A stretch of DNA of 47,278 bases from Chitinophagaceae bacterium (GTDB taxonomy: Bacteria; Bacteroidota; Bacteroidia; Chitinophagales; Chitinophagaceae): positions 1 to 47,278 of the forward strand of contig JADZFY010000241.1 of assembly GCA_020854215.1 (NCBI GenBank), in the 5' to 3' direction. The position numbers and the translations under genes were made by a program. Below the pieces are notes generated by a model, which saw only the letters and a program-made list of their open reading frames with translations, was not told the origin of the DNA and did not search any database. Position 1 is the stretch's first letter, and each line of letters starts with the position of its first letter. Shown piece by piece: positions 17,279 through 26,578 of this stretch.

Positions 17279-19648
17279 TTAAAACTTCACGTTTACCCCA
17301 ATGGTGAAATTTCTGCCGGCCATCGGAAAATAATAATTCTCGCTAACCAGCGATCCACCTGAAATATAACTGTAAGTATACCCGTTCGGTTCGTACATTT
17401 TATCGAAAACATTGTTAATCTGCAATACGAGGCCGATTTCACTAAATAATAATTGCTTCAACGTATATATGCTTCTTACATCTTGTATAAAAAATGCGTT
17501 GAGCATTCTCGAATCATTTTCGGTATTATCCAAATATTGTTTACTTACGTATTTACTCAGGAGGCTGATCTCCCAGTTTTGAAATGGAAGAAAATTGACC
17601 GCAGCGGCGCCCGTTACTGAAGGTGAAAAAGAAATATCCGACTTCTCAAAAGTCTCTGCTTTTTGTATGCCCTGGTCATAATCATCATACCAGGCTGTAT
17701 AATCTTTAACCTTGTTTCGGCTGAAGGCTATATTCCCAGAAGCGTTAAACCACGATACAGGCATCCAGCCCGCCTGTAATTCAACACCTGCACGGTAGCT
17801 GTTTGGTATATTGGTACGAACATACGCGCCCACGTCATTTATCTTTCCGGTTAACACTAACTGATTACGGTATTGCATGTAGTACAAGGTAACATTCCAG
17901 TTAAAAACACTGTTTTTCCGTTCGAGCCCCAACTCCAGGTCGTGCAATGTTTCGTGTTGGGGTTGCCCGCCTGTACCGGCTTCAAAATCGTCACGATTGG
18001 GTTCCTTGTTTGCCATGGCGTAAGAAATATATCCCATCCAATTTTGTGTGCTATAGCTCAGCCCTAATTTTGGATTGAGGAAAAGATAACGGTTATATAC
18101 CCGTAGTCCGGGATTATCTCTAAATCCGTTAAGTTGGTATCTTACACCGCGCATTTGAATATCACCAAAAACTTCCAGTCCCTGAGCTAATCTTTGTTGC
18201 AGTTTACTGTAAATATTGAAGTCGGTTTTAGAAGCATCAACATCATACCATTTGTAATCTTTTGGAATATTTGCTTCTGCCCAAATTAATTTTCCAAAAT
18301 GAGTTCCATCGTACCGGTTCAATCCGCCACCGGTTATCCATTGGGTTCCTCTATTCTTGTATTGAACCGAAAAAATTCCCCCATAGAAAAAGTTCTTCAG
18401 CCATAACTGCCGCACAACATCACTACGACTAATAATTGAATCACCAATGGTAATATCAGGTAGCCCGAAGTCTGCGAGTTTGCGATTAGATTTGTATTGT
18501 TCATAATAGCCCTTGCCACGACTTAAAAAAGTGGCGATATTAAATCTGATACGTTTGTTAACCTCGGTGTTATAAAACAACTGAAAGTGATCTTGCTGAT
18601 AATTATCCGTTTCATTTTCGTAGGGTTCGCCGGGTTTTTCGGTTCCTGCCGAATTAAAGGTACGGTGGGTTTTAAGCAGGTTTTCGGGAACACCGTTCCA
18701 GGCCTGATACGTTTTTTCTTTGCCTGAAAAAACATTGAGCCGCACCGATGATTTGCCGGAGAAATACGCGGTAGATAAATAAAAAGATTTCAAATCACTG
18801 CGGGCACGGTCAATATAGCCATCGCTATGCAGCGCTGATAATCTTGCGTCAACTGTTAAATGACCATCAATCAATCCGGTGCCCGCCTTTACCGTATTTT
18901 TCCAGGTGTTGAACGATCCGTAACTGTTGTTGCTTTCTGCATAAGGTTTTTCGACAAACTCGTTTGTAGTCATATTGATGGTTGCTCCAAAAGCACCAGC
19001 CCCGTTGCTGCTGGTGCCCACCCCGCGCTGCACCTGAATACTGTTTACCGAAGAAACAAAATCCGGAAGATCAACAAAAAAAGTTCCCTGCGATTCCGCA
19101 TCGTTATAAGGAATGCCGTTGAGGGTTACATTGATTCTGGTGGCATCGGTACCCCGAATACGAATACCCGTATAACCTACTCCGTTTCCGGCATCAGCGT
19201 TCACAATTACCGATGGGAGTTGATTCAGCACAAAAGGAAGATCTTGTCCTAAATTAGCCTTTTCAATTTCTTTTTTCAAAAGATTATTCTTTGTAAACGG
19301 AGTGGTGCTACCTGCTCTCACACCTTGAATTTCTATAGGCTGCAGCATAAGGTTGAAGCTTTCCATCGTAATGGTCAAAGGTGTTGAGTTGGGTACCTGA
19401 ACGGTTGAATCAAACGATTTAAAACCAACAGAACTAACGGTTATAGTGAATTCGCCTTGTCCAACAAGGTTAAAGCGAAAGTCGCCATTTTCGTCAGAAA
19501 TTGTATTCCTGTTCCCTGATAACGCGACGCTGGCATTCGCAACAGGGAGTTTGGAATCTCTGTCAATAATTTTTCCATAAAGCGGGTACTGGGCATAAAC
19601 TACCAGAGTACCAACCAGCATCGTAAATAACGATAGTAGTTTTTTCAT
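17279..19648 (-). CDS. TonB-dependent outer-membrane receptor under TPP riboswitch control (Omr1-like, probable thiamin or precursor uptake)
   Basis: 789 residues. Signal peptide (MKKLLSLFTMLVGTLVVYAQ), a carboxypeptidase-like regulatory domain (about 20-105, 'GKIIDRDSKLPVANASV'), a plug domain (about 115-235, 'GYTGIRIRGTDATRINVTLN', 'VQRGVGTSSNGAGAFG') and a 22-strand-type barrel ending 'GRNFTIGVNVKF'. It is a stand-alone receptor, not a SusC type, with no SusD partner. The TPP riboswitch in its leader ties it to thiamin status; thiamin-regulated receptors of this kind (omr1) are known in Bacteroidota. Its usual companions (pnuT, a pyrophosphokinase gene) are absent here. Ligand identity is inferred from regulation only. 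Confidence 0.9.
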   Translation of the reverse strand: MKKLLSLFTMLVGTLVVYAQYPLYGKIIDRDSKLPVANASVALSGNRNTISDENGDFRFNLVGQGEFTITVSSVGFKSFDSTVQVPNSTPLTITMESFNLMLQPIEIQGVRAGSTTPFTKNNLLKKEIEKANLGQDLPFVLNQLPSVIVNADAGNGVGYTGIRIRGTDATRINVTLNGIPYNDAESQGTFFVDLPDFVSSVNSIQVQRGVGTSSNGAGAFGATINMTTNEFVEKPYAESNNSYGSFNTWKNTVKAGTGLIDGHLTVDARLSALHSDGYIDRARSDLKSFYLSTAYFSGKSSVRLNVFSGKEKTYQAWNGVPENLLKTHRTFNSAGTEKPGEPYENETDNYQQDHFQLFYNTEVNKRIRFNIATFLSRGKGYYEQYKSNRKLADFGLPDITIGDSIISRSDVVRQLWLKNFFYGGIFSVQYKNRGTQWITGGGLNRYDGTHFGKLIWAEANIPKDYKWYDVDASKTDFNIYSKLQQRLAQGLEVFGDIQMRGVRYQLNGFRDNPGLRVYNRYLFLNPKLGLSYSTQNWMGYISYAMANKEPNRDDFEAGTGGQPQHETLHDLELGLERKNSVFNWNVTLYYMQYRNQLVLTGKINDVGAYVRTNIPNSYRAGVELQAGWMPVSWFNASGNIAFSRNKVKDYTAWYDDYDQGIQKAETFEKSDISFSPSVTGAAAVNFLPFQNWEISLLSKYVSKQYLDNTENDSRMLNAFFIQDVRSIYTLKQLLFSEIGLVLQINNVFDKMYEPNGYTYSYISGGSLVSENYYFPMAGRNFTIGVNVKF

Positions 19649-19754
19649 TTCTGTTTTTGTTATCAGCTTCCGACGTGCATTTCGTTTTTATTGCACTCAC
19701 TTGTCGTAGGCCGGGTTTACAAAAACAGGAAAGGAGAGATGTGAGGACTCGTCC

Positions 19755-19840
19755 TTCCCTGCGCAGGCATTACCCTGATCAGGTTCTACGGGTTTGATCT
19801 CAGTCCCCCGATATTTATCGGAGAACACCCCGGGAATCAC
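19755..19840 (-). promoter_or_regulatory. TPP (THI-box) riboswitch
   Basis: On the minus strand the aptamer shows the diagnostic blocks in order: GGGGTG near 19832-19825, CTGAGA (19803-19798), GAACCTGATC (19786-19777), GGTAATGCC (19774-19766) and a closing GCGCAGGGAA ending at 19755. P1 can form between TTCCC (19836-19832) and GGGAA (19759-19755), and P3 as the GCCTGCGC-side arm. It lies in the leader of the receptor gene whose ATG is about 105 nt downstream. By established behaviour of this class, bound TPP should lower expression; no strong terminator is visible after it, so control may act on translation. Confidence 0.95.
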
Positions 19841-19879
19841 TGAGGTTAAAACAAACTTTAACCGCGGTTGTTTGTTGTA

Positions 19880-19912
19880 CAAAGGTAAAGGAGTTTTAAA
19901 ATACTTTCCAAA
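19880..19912 (-). promoter_or_regulatory. Promoter of the riboswitch-receptor transcript
   Basis: Minus-strand TTTG (19912-19909), 21 nt, TACCTTTG (19887-19880). Predicted start near 19873 gives a leader of about 225 nt carrying the TPP aptamer. The remainder of 19649-20004 holds no gene. Confidence 0.6.
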
Positions 19913-20004
19913 TTGTGTAACTTTTAACCGGTGGCGCCGTATTAGCATTAGGAGTTTACAGTATGAAATACCGTTTTGGATGTAACAACCATTAAAACCC
20001 TCAA

Positions 20005-20730
20005 ATGAAAAAAATACTAATACTGATTTTCTGCTCAATTTGCTTTTTTATAGCAGTTGCACAAAGCGATAAAGTTATCGTTAACGATAAAAACGCTCAA
20101 CTTCGCACTGTAAACGGACCTTTCTCAGCCATAACCGTGTCCGGAGCCATTGACTTGTACTTGTCGCAAAGTGATGAAGAAGTTGTAGTGGTTAGTGGTG
20201 CTGAAGCCAGGTATCGCGATAGAATATCCACCGAAGTAGTAAACGGGGAACTTAAGATTTTCTGCAACGAAAAAGGATTTCACTGGTCAGGCGGCAGCAA
20301 AAATTTAAAAGCCTATATATCGTTTACAAAAATCCAAAAGTTATCAGCTTCAGGTGCATCAGATATTTATGTAAATGGAGTGCTGAAGGCAGATGCGTTA
20401 AAGATCAATATTTCAGGTTCCAGCGACTTTAAAGGGGCAATGGACGTAAACGATTTGATTCTTGAACAGAGCGGAAGTTCAGATTCGCGGATAAGTGGAA
20501 GGGCAAAAAACATCAAAATAGAGGTGACCGGCGCGAGTGATGTAAAAGGGTACGATCTTGTTGTGGATAATTGTGAAGCCAATGCAAGCGGCGCCAGCGA
20601 TATTCAGATTACAGTGAATGGAACGCTTACCGCTGCTGCTACGGGTGCCAGTGATATTTCCTATCGGGGTAAAGGAACTGCACGTACTATTAAAAATAGC
20701 GGCGCCAGTTCGGTAACAAAAAAGGACTGA
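20005..20730 (+). CDS. Head-GIN domain (DUF2807) secreted beta-helix-like protein
   Basis: 241 residues with a Sec signal peptide ('FCSICFFIAVAQ'). The rest is a DUF2807 / putative auto-transporter adhesin head-GIN domain: 'FSAITVSGAIDLYLSQSDE' followed by repeated 'SGASD' or 'SGSSD' turns near residues 117, 133, 151, 190 and 206, spaced as rungs of a right-handed parallel beta-helix. Proteins of this type are common in Bacteroidota, located in periplasm or at the surface, with no defined function. It is transcribed divergently from the TPP-controlled receptor; no link between them is evident. Confidence 0.85.
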   Translation: MKKILILIFCSICFFIAVAQSDKVIVNDKNAQLRTVNGPFSAITVSGAIDLYLSQSDEEVVVVSGAEARYRDRISTEVVNGELKIFCNEKGFHWSGGSKNLKAYISFTKIQKLSASGASDIYVNGVLKADALKINISGSSDFKGAMDVNDLILEQSGSSDSRISGRAKNIKIEVTGASDVKGYDLVVDNCEANASGASDIQITVNGTLTAAATGASDISYRGKGTARTIKNSGASSVTKKD

Positions 20731-20852
20731 GAAGTTGCGCCGGTCAGGAACTCATTCAACTGCCGCTGCAACAGGTAAACCTTTCCAATAAATTCAACGG
20801 TTAACCTGATAGACGTGTAACTTGTTTTCTGAGGTATACGTGCGTTGAATTA

Positions 20853-21995
20853 CTAAAGTACCTTATAAAAGAAGGGTTTATTTATCATAATTTTGGATGC
20901 AAATAACCAAATTCGTCCAACGTTTTTTGAAAAATAGAACGCTCGGGTAAAATCCAAGAATGGATTTCTTAAATGAAATAAATTGTCAATAATACTCACT
21001 CCAAAAAATACCGGAACAGTAATTGAATACATTAAAAGTTGAACAAGAAACCAGAAAACACCGAACTGCTTTCTGATACGAACAAAATTAGATAACATAA
21101 TTTGTAAGCCTTTCCGGTCGTATAGATTATAGTAACCTTTTCCTGAAGAACCAAATGTCTGGTTAGCGGTTTCGCCCTGCAGGTGTACCACTTTATACTG
21201 ACCGAAAATACAAAGTTTACCGATTTTTTTAAGCCGGCTGCACCATTCTGCCTCTTCCGCATACAGAAAAAAATCTTCATCCAGGGCACCCGCTGCTTTT
21301 ATGGCGTCTTTTTTCACCATCAGGTATGCGCCGTTGATCCAATCCACCTCCACCTCTTCGCTTGCATCGGGAATATTTGGCTTCTTAACATTGAGCATAA
21401 AACCAAGCCATTTCACAAAACCGCCGATATAAGGGAGTGGTAAGAGATAATTTAGTCCTCCCATCATAAAATAGTTACCCGAAATTTGCGGAGTATGATC
21501 CTCGTTGAGTAATTGAACTCCACAGGCAACGTAGTTCGAACGGATAAAACGCTGGTATGAATTCTCTATAGCATTGTTCAGGATAAGCGTATCTGGGTTT
21601 AATAGAAGCACTACCTCACCCGTTGACACATAAATTCCTTTATTATTTGCTCTCGCAAACCCGGAATTAATCGGCATTTCAACCCATCTTACAAACGGAA
21701 AGCGGGAAAGAATAATTGACTTGCTATCGTCTCCCGATTTATTATCTATCACTAACCATTCAAATAGATGAGTATTGTTGAATGCCATAGCACTACTAAT
21801 ACAATTGCAAATATCTGTTGCGGAACGGTAGTTGACGATAATTATGGATAGCGGCAATTGATTCTGGTTTTGAGATGTTAGATTATTCTGGAAAAAGTAT
21901 CTTAACGAGATTACGATACATAATAAAATTTGATTGTAACCAATTTTCAACAACCATGAACGCCAACAGAATTTATCCATAAACGTTTGGATCAT
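20853..21995 (-). CDS. Family 2 glycosyltransferase (rhamnosyltransferase-like)
   Basis: 380 residues from the first ATG. GT2 features: 'LSIIIVNYRS' at about residue 49, 'NSGFARANNKG', 'LLLNPDTLI' in the DxD position, 'VDWINGAYLMVKKDAI' and 'DEDFFLYAEEAEWCSRLKK'. The C-terminus has a hydrophobic stretch ('FWFLVQLLMYSITVPVFFG'), so it may be membrane-associated. The 46 residues before the GT domain look unlike the family; a TTG at 21857 would give the usual start 'MPLSIIIVNYRS', so the real start is uncertain. Probably adds a sugar to a lipid-linked surface glycan. Confidence 0.88.
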   Translation of the reverse strand: MIQTFMDKFCWRSWLLKIGYNQILLCIVISLRYFFQNNLTSQNQNQLPLSIIIVNYRSATDICNCISSAMAFNNTHLFEWLVIDNKSGDDSKSIILSRFPFVRWVEMPINSGFARANNKGIYVSTGEVVLLLNPDTLILNNAIENSYQRFIRSNYVACGVQLLNEDHTPQISGNYFMMGGLNYLLPLPYIGGFVKWLGFMLNVKKPNIPDASEEVEVDWINGAYLMVKKDAIKAAGALDEDFFLYAEEAEWCSRLKKIGKLCIFGQYKVVHLQGETANQTFGSSGKGYYNLYDRKGLQIMLSNFVRIRKQFGVFWFLVQLLMYSITVPVFFGVSIIDNLFHLRNPFLDFTRAFYFSKNVGRIWLFASKIMINKPFFYKVL

Positions 21996-22086
21996 CCCCG
22001 ACCGCGCTATCTCGGATTGGTGTCGTTAATATACCGTCCTGCAATATTAATTACTTATGTTAATATTGCGTTTATAATCTGGAAGC

Positions 22087-23004
22087 GTGGAAAAAATCAG
22101 TTTTATCATAATAACATACAATCGCCCGGCAGATTGTATGGAGTTGCTACAGGATATAAGTCAGTTGGAGAATATTAACGCCCTGCTCCAGGATGTTGTG
22201 ATCGTGAATAACGCATCTACCTCTTCCTATGAAATAGTAAAACATTTTATCAGCACAGCGCATCATTTGCCTTTTATATTTATTGACGCACCCTCTAATT
22301 TAGGTGTTGCACAGGGTAGAAACTTTGCTGCTAATTACGCCAAAGGAGAAATTTTAGTTTTTATTGATGACGACATACTCATTCCCAATAAAAAACTGCT
22401 TTCTGCTATTGTGAATGGATTCAAGAATACGAATACCTTTGTTCGTGAAATAGGTGTGGTAGCATTTAAAGTACTTTATCATTCCACAGGAGAAATGCAG
22501 AAAACGGCTTTCCCACATAAAAATTTCAAAGCGTATAAAGACTTTTCTACCTTTTTAACTTACTACTTTGTGGGTTGCGCACACGCAATGAAAAGGAAGG
22601 TTTGGAATGAGGCTGGAAATTATCCGCCTGATTTTTTTTACGGGATGGAAGAATATGATTTAAGCTTTCGGGTATTAGATATGGGTTATGCAATACAGTA
22701 TGATGCGTCAGTGGAATTAAGGCATAAGGAATCGCCGTTGGGCAGAAAAGCAAAAGCGGAGCGTATCAAAATGTTCTGGGTAAATAAAAGCAAAGTGGCA
22801 TGGAAATATTTGCCTGGGATATACTTCTGTTCCACGGTACTATTGTGGAGTGGTGAATACTTGATCAAAACTTTGTTCAATATGAAACATTTTATTAAAG
22901 GATGGAATGATATACGTGGAATACGTAAAACACAAACACGGACACCCGTATCCCAGGCAACGTTGCAGTATTTGAAACAGGTGAATGCGAGGTTATGGTA
23001 CTAA
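22087..23004 (+). CDS. Family 2 glycosyltransferase
   Basis: 305 residues starting at GTG, directly at the catalytic domain ('EKISFIIITYNRP'). Nucleotide-sugar and metal region 'LVFIDDDILIP' (DDD), acceptor-side motif 'FFYGMEEYDLSFRVLDMGY', and a C-terminal hydrophobic segment 'YLPGIYFCSTVLLWSGEYLI'. It is transcribed divergently from the neighbouring GT2 gene (91 nt apart) and convergently with the next one, the only plus-strand gene in the polysaccharide cluster. Donor and acceptor are not predictable. Confidence 0.88.
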   Translation: MEKISFIIITYNRPADCMELLQDISQLENINALLQDVVIVNNASTSSYEIVKHFISTAHHLPFIFIDAPSNLGVAQGRNFAANYAKGEILVFIDDDILIPNKKLLSAIVNGFKNTNTFVREIGVVAFKVLYHSTGEMQKTAFPHKNFKAYKDFSTFLTYYFVGCAHAMKRKVWNEAGNYPPDFFYGMEEYDLSFRVLDMGYAIQYDASVELRHKESPLGRKAKAERIKMFWVNKSKVAWKYLPGIYFCSTVLLWSGEYLIKTLFNMKHFIKGWNDIRGIRKTQTRTPVSQATLQYLKQVNARLWY

Positions 23005-23063
23005 TTGGGACTATAAAAGAAATTCATTTGAATGAATGGTGAACCACCTGTAATCGCTAATAC

Positions 23064-23966
23064 TTAATCTGAAACTCGTTTATTCCAAACGAAGCATAAA
23101 GCCATAACGCCTTTAGAAATCAGTCCCTTCTGCAAAAAATTATCGGGTATTTTTTTTTGAATTTTTACAATGCGAAGCAGGAAATCCGGTATGGGGTTTC
23201 CGCCGGCATATAAAATAAGTTTATCTGCAGATCTTACCCGGGCATTACGGATCAAACGCCAATATTGGTCATATTCTCTCATGCTGACCTTCCGTGATTG
23301 TCCAGAGTTATTAAAATATTGTATAGAGCGGTAAAGAAGTGATTCCTGAAGAAAACAAATGTCGTGATTTCTGCTTGCTCCACCTGCTCCAAACTCGGCA
23401 ACAACTGTTTCCGTGTAATGACTCGTTACGTTGTTTTCAAAGCATCGGAGATTGAAATCCCAGTCAGCGTGTAATTTAAATTTAGTGTTAAATTGTCCAA
23501 TGGATTGAAAAAGACTTCTTCTGTAAAAGGCTGCCTGATGCGACAGGTTTTGTGATAATAATTTCTTGTAAGTAAACTGTCCGTCGTATTTTCCCTTAAA
23601 AGATTTACTGATAACATTTCCGTAAATAATTTGTATGCCTGTAGTGTCAAAAGTGGAAAAAACAGAATGAAAAACACATTCATCCAATAAGACGTCGTCG
23701 CTCCCCAGAAAGTACACCCATTCACCACTTGCCATCGCCACACCCTTGTTCATCGCATCGTATATTCCTGTGTCGGGTTCACTGATCCACCTGATTTTCG
23801 ACTGGTTAAAAAGTTGAATTTTTGAAACCGTATTGTCGGTTGAGGCGCCATCAATGATAATCAGTTCTATATTTTCAAATGTCTGAGCCAGAACGGTTTG
23901 AATAGCACGTTCTATTTGTGTTTCGGCATTAAACGTAACAATAATAACGGAGAGGGTGGGTTGCAT
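23064..23966 (-). CDS. Family 2 glycosyltransferase (WcaA/WcaE-like)
   Basis: 300 residues. 'LSVIIVTFNAETQIERAIQ' at the N-terminus, 'LIIIDGASTDNTV', 'EPDTGIYDAMNKGV' and 'FLGSDDVLLDE' (DD in the DxD position) are the hallmark GT2 segments, and 'SHQAAFYRRSLF' and 'LHADWDFNLRCFE' the acceptor-side pattern common in colanic-acid-like transferases. No signal peptide or membrane helix. It is separated by 3 nt from the upstream gene (stop at 23970), so the two are co-transcribed. Confidence 0.9.
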   Translation of the reverse strand: MQPTLSVIIVTFNAETQIERAIQTVLAQTFENIELIIIDGASTDNTVSKIQLFNQSKIRWISEPDTGIYDAMNKGVAMASGEWVYFLGSDDVLLDECVFHSVFSTFDTTGIQIIYGNVISKSFKGKYDGQFTYKKLLSQNLSHQAAFYRRSLFQSIGQFNTKFKLHADWDFNLRCFENNVTSHYTETVVAEFGAGGASRNHDICFLQESLLYRSIQYFNNSGQSRKVSMREYDQYWRLIRNARVRSADKLILYAGGNPIPDFLLRIVKIQKKIPDNFLQKGLISKGVMALCFVWNKRVSD

Positions 23967-23969
23967 AGC

Positions 23970-24860
23970 TTATTGTCTTGAAAGAAATTTAATGACCTTT
24001 TGGATTCGTCTGGTAACAGGGCGAAGCATTCGTTTCACAAATGATATATCCTCTTTGACAGGAGTTTCAATTTTACTTCTGTGATGATTAAGCAATTGAA
24101 AATAAGGTGAGTTTTGGCAGGGATTCAATGAGTAGTGTTGAACCTGTTTACTGTTGAACTGATTTACGCATTTGAACTCTCCTTCCACTCTGTATTCTTC
24201 ACTTTTGTAATAGTTTCCAAATTGTGAAGGTTGGCGAAACAACTCAATGTGGTGCTTTATCGCTAATAAAGACAATACCGACTGGTCGTGCCGATGTGCG
24301 TGGAACCCCCAGAAATTACGTCTACCCATCAAATTCCTCATGTCGCCAATAATTCTTTCATCCACACAATAGGAAAGCCACTCCTCTACGAAAATTTTCG
24401 ATTGCGCTGAATTGGAAAACAGGCAAAATGATGCATCGGTCTGTGGCCCGTTCCAGAAGTTTTTTGAATCGGCATTCATAAGTATAAAGCAATCTCTCTT
24501 TACCCAAAATCTATTTTTCAAATTGCCATTAGCAAAAAGTAAGATATCGTGTTTGAGGCATAAAGAAACCAGGGGTGAAATATTATCTGTTATTTCAATG
24601 CCCGCATCAGAATAAACAATTACATCGCCGTTGTTACTGTTATTAAGCGCATCCAAAATCAGAAATGGCTTCCATATCCAGTAGCCAAATCCCTTTTTAT
24701 TTTTGAAGATTTTTTGCTGATTCTTGAAGAAGTCAGTATTCTTTATAAATGTTTCATCGCGGGAAAGAATCTTATCAATCCCATTGCTCAACGCGGATGC
24801 ATTTAGCCTGATCCTTGACTGTTCGAAGTTTTTATCGGAAAAATTTACTAAGATCGTCAT
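23970..24860 (-). CDS. Glycosyltransferase-like protein of unassigned family
   Basis: 296 residues with no signal peptide. I do not recognise a characterised enzyme. Notable segments: 'KGFGYWIWKPFLILDAL' (near 55-75), 'GDVIVYSDAGIEI' (near 78-92), 'TDASFCLFSNS', 'HRHDQSVLSLLAIKH' and a basic C-terminus. The order of a Trp-rich acceptor-like patch, a hydrophobic strand ending in D-A-G, and a late HDQS motif recalls GT-A-fold transferases that act on surface glycans, and the neighbours support this. It lies between a methyltransferase gene and a GT2 gene with gaps of only 3 nt on each side, so it belongs to the same operon. Confidence 0.65.
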   Translation of the reverse strand: MTILVNFSDKNFEQSRIRLNASALSNGIDKILSRDETFIKNTDFFKNQQKIFKNKKGFGYWIWKPFLILDALNNSNNGDVIVYSDAGIEITDNISPLVSLCLKHDILLFANGNLKNRFWVKRDCFILMNADSKNFWNGPQTDASFCLFSNSAQSKIFVEEWLSYCVDERIIGDMRNLMGRRNFWGFHAHRHDQSVLSLLAIKHHIELFRQPSQFGNYYKSEEYRVEGEFKCVNQFNSKQVQHYSLNPCQNSPYFQLLNHHRSKIETPVKEDISFVKRMLRPVTRRIQKVIKFLSRQ

Positions 24861-24863
24861 CGC

Positions 24864-25688
24864 CTAAAGCGGAATATTTGATATGATACCAACGGGATGC
24901 TGATTTTCATGTTGCCCAATCCAGCCATTGATCTGAATGAGATACACATCTTTAATCATAAACTTTTCATTGTATTTGCGAACAATATTTAAAAATGCTT
25001 TCCTCATTTTACCATGAAGGTCATCCCAAAAAATAAGGAACTTCTCATCCAGCAAATCATATTTTACAATCATTTCAAACTCAAATAGAATAGCATCGGA
25101 AGAATGGAGCGCATCGGAAAAAATAAGATTGAATTTTTTGCCGTGCAGTTTTTTCCAGGAGTTTTCATCCCACACGTCACCAGAAATATACCGAACGGGG
25201 TTGCCATCAAAAGAATATGTTTTTACTGAAGAGTCTGTTTTTTTTATGGAAGACCGGGGACTGCTCCATGACTCTTTCGATTGAAAGGATAGTTTTGTTT
25301 CCAATACGGGATTGATTTCCTCAATGTCGAAGCCGGTAAACTCCCCATTAGACACGGCTTTCAACATTTGATAAAAATTTTTTCCAACGGACACTCCAAT
25401 TTCGAGATAGTGAAGTTTATTGGGAAAGTGTTTTCGCGATAACGCGACCATCAAATCAGTATATGTAAAGTCATCATTGAGCGGTTTATTAATTTTGTCT
25501 CTGATAAAGTCAGGAACACCGTATTGAAAACACGACTCCTCCATAGCCTTGCGATCAAACCAATCCGGCACTTCCTGTAAACCTTCCCTATTTTGTTTTA
25601 CTATTTCCGTCATCGGAAATTGCGTGAAATCAAACTCAGTCTTATAATCTACTTTAGCCGGAAATAAAATTTGTAAAAGGTTTGGCAT
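24864..25688 (-). CDS. Class I SAM-dependent methyltransferase
   Basis: 274 residues. Motif I is 'LHYLEIGVSVGKNF' (near residue 92), followed by 'FTGFDIEEINP', 'FNLIFSDALHSSDAI' (motif II-like) and 'FLIFWDDLHGKMRKAF'. This fits the Rossmann-fold methyltransferases common in polysaccharide clusters, where they methylate sugars. The first 85 residues are unlike the rest of the family and may bind the acceptor. The gene is packed 2 nt after the TylF-like gene and 3 nt before the glycosyltransferase-like gene. Confidence 0.8.
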   Translation of the reverse strand: MPNLLQILFPAKVDYKTEFDFTQFPMTEIVKQNREGLQEVPDWFDRKAMEESCFQYGVPDFIRDKINKPLNDDFTYTDLMVALSRKHFPNKLHYLEIGVSVGKNFYQMLKAVSNGEFTGFDIEEINPVLETKLSFQSKESWSSPRSSIKKTDSSVKTYSFDGNPVRYISGDVWDENSWKKLHGKKFNLIFSDALHSSDAILFEFEMIVKYDLLDEKFLIFWDDLHGKMRKAFLNIVRKYNEKFMIKDVYLIQINGWIGQHENQHPVGIISNIPL

Positions 25689-25690
25689 TT

Positions 25691-26524
25691 TTAGTGATTT
25701 TTTATAAACAACCTTCCCGTGTAATCTATGCGATTTAAAAATGGGAAGATTTTTCGATTTGCAAAAAAATCGTCAACAGCTTTTTTCGCACCACTCCAGT
25801 GTCCGTAATCATCAATGATCATTATACCTCCGGGAACAAGTTTGTCGAACAAAGTCTCTAATTCGTGCTTTGTTGACTCATACCAATCCGTATCCAGCCG
25901 TAATAACGCAATTTCATCTATTGCATCGTCTGGAAGCGTATCTTCCACTCTGCCCTTACGATATATAATGTTGGCGGATGGATATCCGGTTTCCGCTAAA
26001 TTGCGTTTTACCTCATCAAGACCAGAATAACACCAAACATTGTCACCCTTCATTTTATCCGATTCGTCAAGGAGAATTTTTGCAGCGCGTTGGTTTAATG
26101 CATTTTGGTCATCATCGGTTGCGGGTGGCATTCCTTCAAAAGTGTCAAATAAAAACAGCTTTCTATTGTTATCCTTCATCTGTATTAGCTTTCGGGCAAC
26201 AAGGGCCATGCTTCCACCACGCCAAACGCCACACTCCACGATAGCGCCAGACAGTTTGTTGTTGACAATGTACTCAACAGACCGCAATAAAGAAATTTGG
26301 CGCTCATGACTCGTCATTGTAGTACCACTTACTGTTTCAATCAGATGCTTGTCGTTGGAACTAAAATCTGAGGGGAAAGCATCTTTAATGTTCCCGCGTC
26401 CTTTAATAATCGCCAGTTTTATTTCCGGACGTATCAGATTTACTTTTAAGATTTTATTGAATAAATACATGCGGTCGGATTTATCTCCCAAACTAAGCGG
26501 GTAAAAGTACATAAACCCTTCCAA
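25691..26524 (-). CDS. TylF/MycF-family O-methyltransferase
   Basis: 277 residues. 'GAIVECGVWRGGSMALVA' (SAM site), 'LFLFDTFEGMPPATDDDQ', 'IALLRLDTDWYESTKHELE' and 'GGIMIIDDYGHWSGAKKAV' match macrocin O-methyltransferase TylF, a magnesium-dependent sugar O-methyltransferase; the Asp residues in the last two segments are the usual metal ligands. In this cluster it most likely caps or decorates a surface glycan with an O-methyl group. It is the first gene of the tightly packed four-gene minus-strand run that ends at 23064. Confidence 0.9.
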   Translation of the reverse strand: MEGFMYFYPLSLGDKSDRMYLFNKILKVNLIRPEIKLAIIKGRGNIKDAFPSDFSSNDKHLIETVSGTTMTSHERQISLLRSVEYIVNNKLSGAIVECGVWRGGSMALVARKLIQMKDNNRKLFLFDTFEGMPPATDDDQNALNQRAAKILLDESDKMKGDNVWCYSGLDEVKRNLAETGYPSANIIYRKGRVEDTLPDDAIDEIALLRLDTDWYESTKHELETLFDKLVPGGIMIIDDYGHWSGAKKAVDDFFANRKIFPFLNRIDYTGRLFIKNH

Positions 26525-26578
26525 TTTAAATATAAAGGATTTAACATCTTTAATTGTCCGCCGTGCCAGTTAATAAAG

